Shown here: positions 59,252-64,000 of the stretch, one piece after another
How positions within the stretch are numbered: the stretch's first letter is position 1
Layout of the letters: every line of letters begins with the position of its first letter
Program-made: the position numbers and the translations under genes
The notes under the pieces: generated by a model
What the model was told of the DNA's origin: nothing
The model's database searches: none
Seen by the model: only the letters and a program-made list of their open reading frames with translations
Assembly (NCBI GenBank): GCA_045807725.1
Contig: JBJMGV010000039.1
Coordinates: 29,692-93,691, forward strand
Source: DATENM01 sp045807725
Lineage (GTDB): Bacteria > Acidobacteriota > Blastocatellia > UBA7656
Length of the DNA stretch: 64,000 bases
Direction: 5' to 3'

Positions 59252-62017
59252 TCAGCGCGCCTTGAGCTTTGCCAGTGCCGCGTCGCACTCGGCCAACCTG
59301 GCCGCCGCTTCTTCGGGCGAGCCGTATTCCGTGCTCGTGAACTCGCCGCGATCCTTCAACGCTTTAAAGATGTCGTAGCCGCGCTGATACTGGTCGCGCG
59401 CTGCGCGCCAGTGGTCGGCCTTACCGCTCACCTCGCCCTCGTTCGTTGCCATCATCGCGTGAACGTCGCCGAGCGTCACATAGCTTGACGCCAGCAGGCC
59501 GCGATATTCGGCATTTGTAGGATTTGCTACACTGACCTCTTCGATCACCGCTCGCGCCTGCTCGCCGGCTTCAAGCGCCTGCGCGCCCTTGCCCGACTTA
59601 GCCAGCGCATAGCTCACCTGTATCCTTGCGTAAGACACCTCGGCGCGGGCGAACTCATTGGCCGGCTCCATCGTCGCAATGCGTTCATAGATGGCGACGG
59701 CGCGCTGCTCGGCCTGCAATGCTTCATCGAACTGGCTGAGCTTGACCAGCGCGCGGCCCAGATTGATCTGCGCCGAAGCGACGTTGCGCTGCGCCTGTAC
59801 GTCCGCCGGATCGGCAGCGGCGACCTGCGCCATAATCGTGTGGGCGCGGCGATAGCTGTCAGCCGCCGCGCGCGCGTTGCCCATATGGTTGTACACGTCG
59901 CCGATGTCCAGACAATTCTGCGCGACCGACTTTTTTAAGATGACGCTATTCGGCTCGGCGGCGGCAAGCTGCTCATCGATGGCCTGCGCCTTCTGAAACG
60001 TATCCAGCGCCGCAACGAGGTCGCCCTTCTCGCCCTGCGCGCGGCCCAGCAGCGTCAAGGTCGCCGACATATCGTGACGCACTTCGGGGTCTTCAGGATG
60101 AGCCGCGAGCAGGCGTTCGCCTAGCGCCTGGCCTTTGCCCAAGCTCTCAAGCCCGGCAGGAAGATCACCCGCCGTCGCCTGTGTGAAAGCCAGATTGCGA
60201 TAGCCGCGCCATAACTCCCGGCTCGTCGGCAGATCGAGCTGGTCGTTTTCAAGCAGCGCTTCGCCCAGGCGTATGCCTTGCTGATAGGCTTCCAGAGCCG
60301 GTTCCGTGTCGCCCGTTCGCCAGTTAATGTCGCCAATTCGCATATAGCTGATGGCCAGATTGCGGCGGTCTTCGACATTTGTCGGATTCTTCTTCGCCAG
60401 CTTTTCGCGGATCATCAGCGCTTTCTGATAACTCGCCAGCGCGCCCGCCGGATTGCCGAGATTTGAATAAAACGGGTTGCCCTGCACGTCGCCGACTTTC
60501 TGATAAGCCGTCGCCAATTCGCGTTGCAGTTGCTCATCATTGCCCGCTTCATTCGCCAGGCTGTCGAGGTAATCGAGCGCACGCCGGACGACCAGCTCGC
60601 GCGCAGAGGTCGAGCCGGGCAGGTCTTTGATGGCGTCGTGAAACTCGAATAGGAACGAGTTGGCCAGTTGCCGCACGTCATTGAAGCGGCGCTCGGCGCG
60701 GGCGCGTTGCTGCAACGTCATCACCGCGCCGGCGATCAGCGAAGCGACAATCAGCAACGCCGCGAGCACGCCCGCTTTGTGCCGCTTGACGAACTTGGCC
60801 GTGCGGTAGGCCACCGTGTCGCGGCGCGCAATGACCGGGCGGCCCGCCAGGTGACGGCGTATATCGTTAGCAAGCTGATCGACCGAAGCGTAACGGCGTT
60901 GCGGTTCTTTGCGCATCGCCATCAGCACAATGTTATCTAGATCACCTTTAAGTTGAGACGCGGCGACTTGGGGACGCGGCGACGCGGTGACAGATGGGCT
61001 TTGCGACAGCGTCGCCGTGTCGCTGCGTCGCCGCGTCGCCGCGTCGCTCGGCAGTCGCGGCTCTTCTTCGCAGACCACGCGCGCGACCTCGTGCGGCGCG
61101 TGGCTGTTCAGGCGATAGGGGCGGTGGCCGGTCAGTAGCTCATACAACAAAACGCCGAGCGAATAGACATCGCTGGCGGTAGTGATCGCTTCGCCCTTGA
61201 CCTGTTCGGGGCTGGCGTATTCGGGCGTCATCAAGCGAATGGCGACCGCCGTCGCTTCGAGGGTGTGCGCCGCCAACTCAGGGTTCAGGAGCTTGGCGAT
61301 GCCGAAGTCGAGCAGCTTCGGCGTGCCGTCTGCGGTGACGAGAATGTTCGACGGCTTCAGGTCGCGGTGGATGACGAGGTTCTGGTGCGCGTAGTGAACC
61401 GCCGCACAGACCTCTTGAAAAAGCTGCAAGCGTTCGGGAGTTGACAGGCGCTGCTGGTCGGCGTACTCGGTGATGGGCTTGCCTTCGATGTACTCCATGA
61501 CGAAGTAGGGCCGCCCATCGTTTGTCGTGCCGCCATCGAGCAGGCGCGCGATGTTCGGGTGATTGAGCGCGGCCAGTATCTGCCGCTCGTTGCGAAAACG
61601 ACGCAGCACGAACTCTGTGTCCATGCCGCGCTTGACCAGCTTGATGGCGACTTGATGTTTGAACTCGGCGTCGTCACGCTCAGCCAGGTAGACCGCGCCC
61701 ATACCGCCCTGACCGATGCGGCGCAGCACGCGGTAAGGCCCGATCTGTGTGTCGTCGAGGAGCTTCTGCTGTTCTTCTTCCGAGACGCCGATGGTCTCAG
61801 CGTCTTGCAAGATGGTCGGCCCTTCGGCGTTGGTGGCGCCTCTGAAGTGGCCCGACACATCGCGCATCGCAATGGTTGTTTCGACATCGCGACGTAGCGC
61901 TTCATCGGCGCAGGCGGTATCGAGGTAGGCCGTGCGCTCGCTCGGCGCAAGCGACAGCGCCGTTTCAACGATGCGATTGACGCGCTCATTTTGTTTGGTC
62001 TTCAGCCGAGAGTCCAT
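59252..62017 (-). CDS. membrane serine/threonine protein kinase with TPR-rich tail
   Basis: 921 residues. Kinase domain about 90-370: IGQGGMGAVYLAERD glycine loop, AIKLVKRG Lys, VIHRDLKPSNIL, LLDFGIAK and PEYASPEQVKGE. Membrane helix near 415-437 (VLAALLIVASLIAGAVM), then many TPR helices to the end. This Hanks-type kinase/TPR layout is common in Acidobacteriota. About residues 321-353, between the kinase lobes and GDLDNIVLMAMRKEP, are encoded by the inverted repeat at 60956-61050. AGG directly precedes the ATG. Confidence 0.93.
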   Translation of the reverse strand: MDSRLKTKQNERVNRIVETALSLAPSERTAYLDTACADEALRRDVETTIAMRDVSGHFRGATNAEGPTILQDAETIGVSEEEQQKLLDDTQIGPYRVLRRIGQGGMGAVYLAERDDAEFKHQVAIKLVKRGMDTEFVLRRFRNERQILAALNHPNIARLLDGGTTNDGRPYFVMEYIEGKPITEYADQQRLSTPERLQLFQEVCAAVHYAHQNLVIHRDLKPSNILVTADGTPKLLDFGIAKLLNPELAAHTLEATAVAIRLMTPEYASPEQVKGEAITTASDVYSLGVLLYELLTGHRPYRLNSHAPHEVARVVCEEEPRLPSDAATRRRSDTATLSQSPSVTASPRPQVAASQLKGDLDNIVLMAMRKEPQRRYASVDQLANDIRRHLAGRPVIARRDTVAYRTAKFVKRHKAGVLAALLIVASLIAGAVMTLQQRARAERRFNDVRQLANSFLFEFHDAIKDLPGSTSARELVVRRALDYLDSLANEAGNDEQLQRELATAYQKVGDVQGNPFYSNLGNPAGALASYQKALMIREKLAKKNPTNVEDRRNLAISYMRIGDINWRTGDTEPALEAYQQGIRLGEALLENDQLDLPTSRELWRGYRNLAFTQATAGDLPAGLESLGKGQALGERLLAAHPEDPEVRHDMSATLTLLGRAQGEKGDLVAALDTFQKAQAIDEQLAAAEPNSVILKKSVAQNCLDIGDVYNHMGNARAAADSYRRAHTIMAQVAAADPADVQAQRNVASAQINLGRALVKLSQFDEALQAEQRAVAIYERIATMEPANEFARAEVSYARIQVSYALAKSGKGAQALEAGEQARAVIEEVSVANPTNAEYRGLLASSYVTLGDVHAMMATNEGEVSGKADHWRAARDQYQRGYDIFKALKDRGEFTSTEYGSPEEAAARLAECDAALAKLKAR
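60956..61050. repeat. 8-bp-unit inverted repeat element (GGCGACGC family), copy 3, inside the kinase gene
   Basis: GGGGACGC, GGCGACGC and GGTGACAG units on the left face five GTCGCCGC-type octamers on the right. It is in frame on the minus strand, free of stops, and encodes the Ser/Thr/Ala/Arg-rich segment TRRRSDTATLSQSPSV of the kinase. Confidence 0.85.
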
Positions 62018-62103
62018 CCTGAATAATTTAACATAACTGGCTGCTGACGTGAGCTTGAGCGTGTTGTGTCTGGGTGGCGGGCGGGTCTAAACTTCTATTA
62101 CCG

Positions 62104-62769
62104 ATGGTTGCTGAATCACCAGATAAACAGACGTGCGCCGGGTGCGGCGCGACGCTCGCCGCGCACCTGCGTTATTGCGTCAACTGTTACCGCCCTGTCG
62201 CGGGCGTCACGCCGTCGCGCGCTCACGTCGAGACGGCGCGACAGGTCGAGACGACGCGTCGCGCCGACCCTACGGTCGTCTTCCGGCCCGACGTGTATGA
62301 AGCGCGTCTGCGCCGCACGCGCCGCCACAAGCGCACGGCGATCATCTCTGCCGTCGTGGTCTTGCTGGCGACAACGGCGGTCGTCACGTGGCTGGCGCTG
62401 ACGCACCAATCGCCTGAGCAGCGCCGGCAGACGGCGCGCGGCGAGATGGCGCGGCGCGAGTTGAATCTGATGGCCGAGGCGCTCGAACGATTTCGCAGCG
62501 ATGTCGGTCGTTACCCGACCAGCGCGGAAAACCTGCACGGCTTGATTCATCGCCCGGCAGCGTTCAAGCCTACGGACGATGCCCGCGTCAATCAATGGCT
62601 GGGGCCGTATCTCGATTCGCTGCCCGAAGTAGACCCGTGGGGCAACGATTACGTTTACGAAGTGACGGATGACGGGCAGAGCTTCCTCCTGTATTCGCAC
62701 GGGCCAAGCGGTGAAAGCGGCTCAGGCAGCCAATTTCAAGTCTCTTCGCCGACGAATCTTTACGATTAA
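62104..62769 (+). CDS. zinc-ribbon membrane protein with a GspG-like domain
   Basis: 221 residues. N-terminal zinc ribbon CAGCGATLAAHLRYCVNC (4-29), a charged linker, one membrane helix near 83-102, then a type II secretion major-pseudopilin-like domain: LNLMAEALERFRSDVGRYPTS...LPEVDPWGNDYVYEV. It lacks the prepilin peptidase N-terminus (GF-T-L-E). So it is unlikely to be a pilin subunit; the pseudopilin fold may have been reused. ATG at 62104 is one choice; GTG at 62074 would add ten residues. Divergent from the kinase gene. Confidence 0.75.
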   Translation: MVAESPDKQTCAGCGATLAAHLRYCVNCYRPVAGVTPSRAHVETARQVETTRRADPTVVFRPDVYEARLRRTRRHKRTAIISAVVVLLATTAVVTWLALTHQSPEQRRQTARGEMARRELNLMAEALERFRSDVGRYPTSAENLHGLIHRPAAFKPTDDARVNQWLGPYLDSLPEVDPWGNDYVYEVTDDGQSFLLYSHGPSGESGSGSQFQVSSPTNLYD

Positions 62770-62776
62770 TTTTTCA

Positions 62777-63610
62777 ATGAGAAGAGCAAACGCGATAAAG
62801 AGACAGGCGCAGCCCGGCAAACCGGGCACGGTGTTTTTGAGGCTTCGCGGCCAACGTGGCCTGCCTTTCTTCGTCACCGCTTTATTGTTCGTGTTGCTGT
62901 TGACGACGTTTGACGCGCCGGCGCAGAAGCGTAAGAAGAAGCCGGCGCGCAATCCGCAACGCGAAGCCGCCGAACGTGTCGCGCAAGCGAAAGAAGATGT
63001 CGTTGAGGCGGCCAACAACTACAAAGAGAGCCTCGCCAAGCTGCTCGTCTTTCAAGAGGGCGACGTGAAGACCGCCACGGAAACAGTCGAGAAACGCCGC
63101 GCTCTGGTCGAACAACAGATCGTCTCAAAGCGCGATCTTGAAGAGAGCGAACGAGGGCTTGCCGCCGCGCAAGCCAAGGTCGCCGAGACGCGCCGCCAGA
63201 TGGCCGAAGCCGACAGCCTCATCGCCGAAGCGAAAGCCGAAGCGCAACTCGCCTTGCTACCGCCGCCGCGCGTCGGCTCGACGGTCAGCAGCGGCGTGCT
63301 TATACGCTACAACGGGCCGGCGCACTGGGCGCTTTCGGACGCGGCAAAAGTTCAGAGCTATTTCCTCGGCCAGTTTCATCACGCCCTGCCGATCAGCGCC
63401 TTCGGGCAGACAGCGGTGCATACACAACTCGGCTTCGATCACAGCAGCGCGATAGACGTAGCCGTCCATCCCGACAGCGCCGAAGGCCAGGCGCTGATGC
63501 ATTACCTTCGCAGTCAAGGCATCCCCTTCATCGCCTTCCGTCAAGCCGTCGCCGGCTCGGCCACCGGCGCGCACATACACATCGGCTATCCGTCGCACCG
63601 CGTCAGATGA
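62777..63610 (+). CDS. exported coiled-coil protein with M15-like peptidase domain
   Basis: 277 residues. A hydrophobic N-terminal segment (FFVTALLFVLLLTTF) ends in APAQ, then a basic stretch, a long coiled coil (about 65-150), and a C-terminal domain. That domain has QLGFDHSSAIDVAVHP (His and Asp) and TGAHIHIG, arranged like the H...D...HxH zinc site of M15 D-Ala-D-Ala carboxypeptidases. Probably acts on cell-wall peptides; specificity unknown. It starts 7 bp after the zinc-ribbon/GspG-like gene and is likely cotranscribed. Confidence 0.72.
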   Translation: MRRANAIKRQAQPGKPGTVFLRLRGQRGLPFFVTALLFVLLLTTFDAPAQKRKKKPARNPQREAAERVAQAKEDVVEAANNYKESLAKLLVFQEGDVKTATETVEKRRALVEQQIVSKRDLEESERGLAAAQAKVAETRRQMAEADSLIAEAKAEAQLALLPPPRVGSTVSSGVLIRYNGPAHWALSDAAKVQSYFLGQFHHALPISAFGQTAVHTQLGFDHSSAIDVAVHPDSAEGQALMHYLRSQGIPFIAFRQAVAGSATGAHIHIGYPSHRVR

Positions 63611-63614
63611 GCAG

Positions 63615-63700
63615 AGAAGAGGAGGCAGGAATCAGTAGGCAGTAGGCAGTAGGCAGTGGTCAGTGGCCAGTTGAAAGTTGAAAGTTGATAGTTGATAGTT
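63615..63700. repeat. 7-bp tandem repeat arms (GGCAGTA and TTGAAAG types)
   Basis: AGTAGGC/AGTGGTC heptamers (63630-63670), followed by TTGAAAG-TTGAAAG-TTGATAG-TTGATAG. No complementary right arm was found before the palindromes that follow. Confidence 0.75.
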
Positions 63701-63704
63701 CCCA

Positions 63705-63782
63705 AGCTCCGTCAGGAGCGCGATATTTATAGTCAACGATGCTAATGACGATACAAGCTCCGTCAGGAGCGCAATGTTTATA
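63705..63782. repeat. two GGAGC-type hairpin units
   Basis: Two copies of AGCTCCGTCAGGAGCGC followed by ATATTTATAG or AATGTTTATAG, about 48 bp apart, in the same orientation. They match the half-units of the palindromes at 11.8 and 43.7 kb. Confidence 0.8.
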
Positions 63783-64000
63783 GAGCGTGTCTGAAAAGCC
63801 CTGAAGGGGCGCGATTCAATAGCCCAGCCCAACGGGCTGGGTACACTCAGCGACAACTCCGCAAGCCCTGAAAGGGCGCACTAGGTGATCGGTTATTGCG
63901 CCCTTTCAGGGCTTGGCGGTTAGCCCCGCCGCTCACCCAGGGCGATGCCCTGGGCTGTCGAATCCCGCCCCTTCAGGGCTTCTCAGACACGCTCTATAAA
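63775..64000. repeat. MITE-like concentric palindrome with about 30-bp terminal inverted repeats
   Basis: Outer arms TTTATAGAGCGTGTCTGA and TCAGACACGCTCTATAAA are perfect inverses. Moving inward come GCCCTGAAGGGGCG / CGCCCCTTCAGGGC, then CAGCCCAACGGGCTGGGT / ACCCAGGGCGATGCCCTGGG, then a central AAGCCCTGAAAGGGCGCA / TGCGCCCTTTCAGGGCTT. No open frame and no transposase. It ends exactly at the window edge. Confidence 0.85.

Noticed and set aside
59252..62017. Kinase gene as a pseudogene because of the repeat insertion
   Set aside because: The insertion is in frame without stops, and all kinase motifs and the TPR tail are intact.
63632..63856. Small open frame on the minus strand
   Set aside because: It lies wholly in repeat units, and the peptide repeats the translated palindrome (INIALLTEL).

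Overview
The window looks like a chromosomal segment of an Acidobacteriota genome, most likely class Blastocatellia (subdivision 4). This is an inference from gene families: a TIGR03436-like acidobacterial VWA protein, a CBM9/DUF5916 outer-membrane-type protein, a serine/threonine kinase with a TPR-rich tail, DUF4097 proteins behind an ECF sigma/anti-sigma pair, and high GC. The BamA/TamB cluster implies two membranes. No rRNA, tRNA, CRISPR array, transposase, integrase or phage gene was seen.

Layout. 1-4.6 kb: a RecQ-type helicase cut by the window edge, a truncated sigma-like gene, and a sugar epimerase/glycosyltransferase pair. 4.8-11.7 kb: HemW, a VWA protein, a small coiled-coil protein, the CBM9/DUF5916 protein and an ABC ATPase. 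12.0-15.3 kb: an ECF sigma/anti-sigma pair divergent from a Tat-exported phosphoesterase, a CuA cupredoxin and a cytochrome c; both sides carry the same ECF-type promoter. 15.4-20.8 kb: a histone-deacetylase-like hydrolase, then a deoxyribosyltransferase-like protein, a membrane GAF-like protein and a class II ribonucleotide reductase in one run. 20.9-29.1 kb (minus strand): epimerase, NodU-type carbamoyltransferase, PotAB, LigA and a beta-lactamase-fold exonuclease. 29.4-36.1 kb: sugar-nucleotide modification genes, PurM, PurF and small unknowns. 36.4-39.9 kb: an M3 peptidase coupled to a GT39-like glycosyltransferase. 39.9-48.3 kb: an envelope-assembly cluster (SurA-like, BamA-like with seven apparent POTRA domains, TamB-like). 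48.4-52.2 kb: RibBX-like protein, riboflavin synthase, cytidylate kinase, threonine aldolase. 52.4-56.0 kb: a second ECF sigma/anti-sigma operon with two DUF4097-type proteins. 56.2-63.6 kb: transhydrogenase, ROK protein, an overlapping pair of small genes, the Ser/Thr kinase, a zinc-ribbon/GspG-like protein and an M15-like peptidase.

The most distinctive feature is a set of interspersed repeats: inverted arrays of 7-bp units (unit sequence differs at each locus), inverted arrays of an 8-bp GGCGACGC-type unit, and concentric palindromes built on GGAGC/GCTCC hairpins. Several meet coding sequence. Two neighbouring envelope genes have signal-peptide cores encoded by 7-bp repeats, and one 8-bp element lies in frame inside the kinase gene. 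Other points of interest are the nucleotide-linked membrane cassette at 16.5-20.8 kb, two sets of ECF promoters with matching spacers, a RibBA homologue lacking the zinc cysteines, and promoters that predict leaderless mRNAs.
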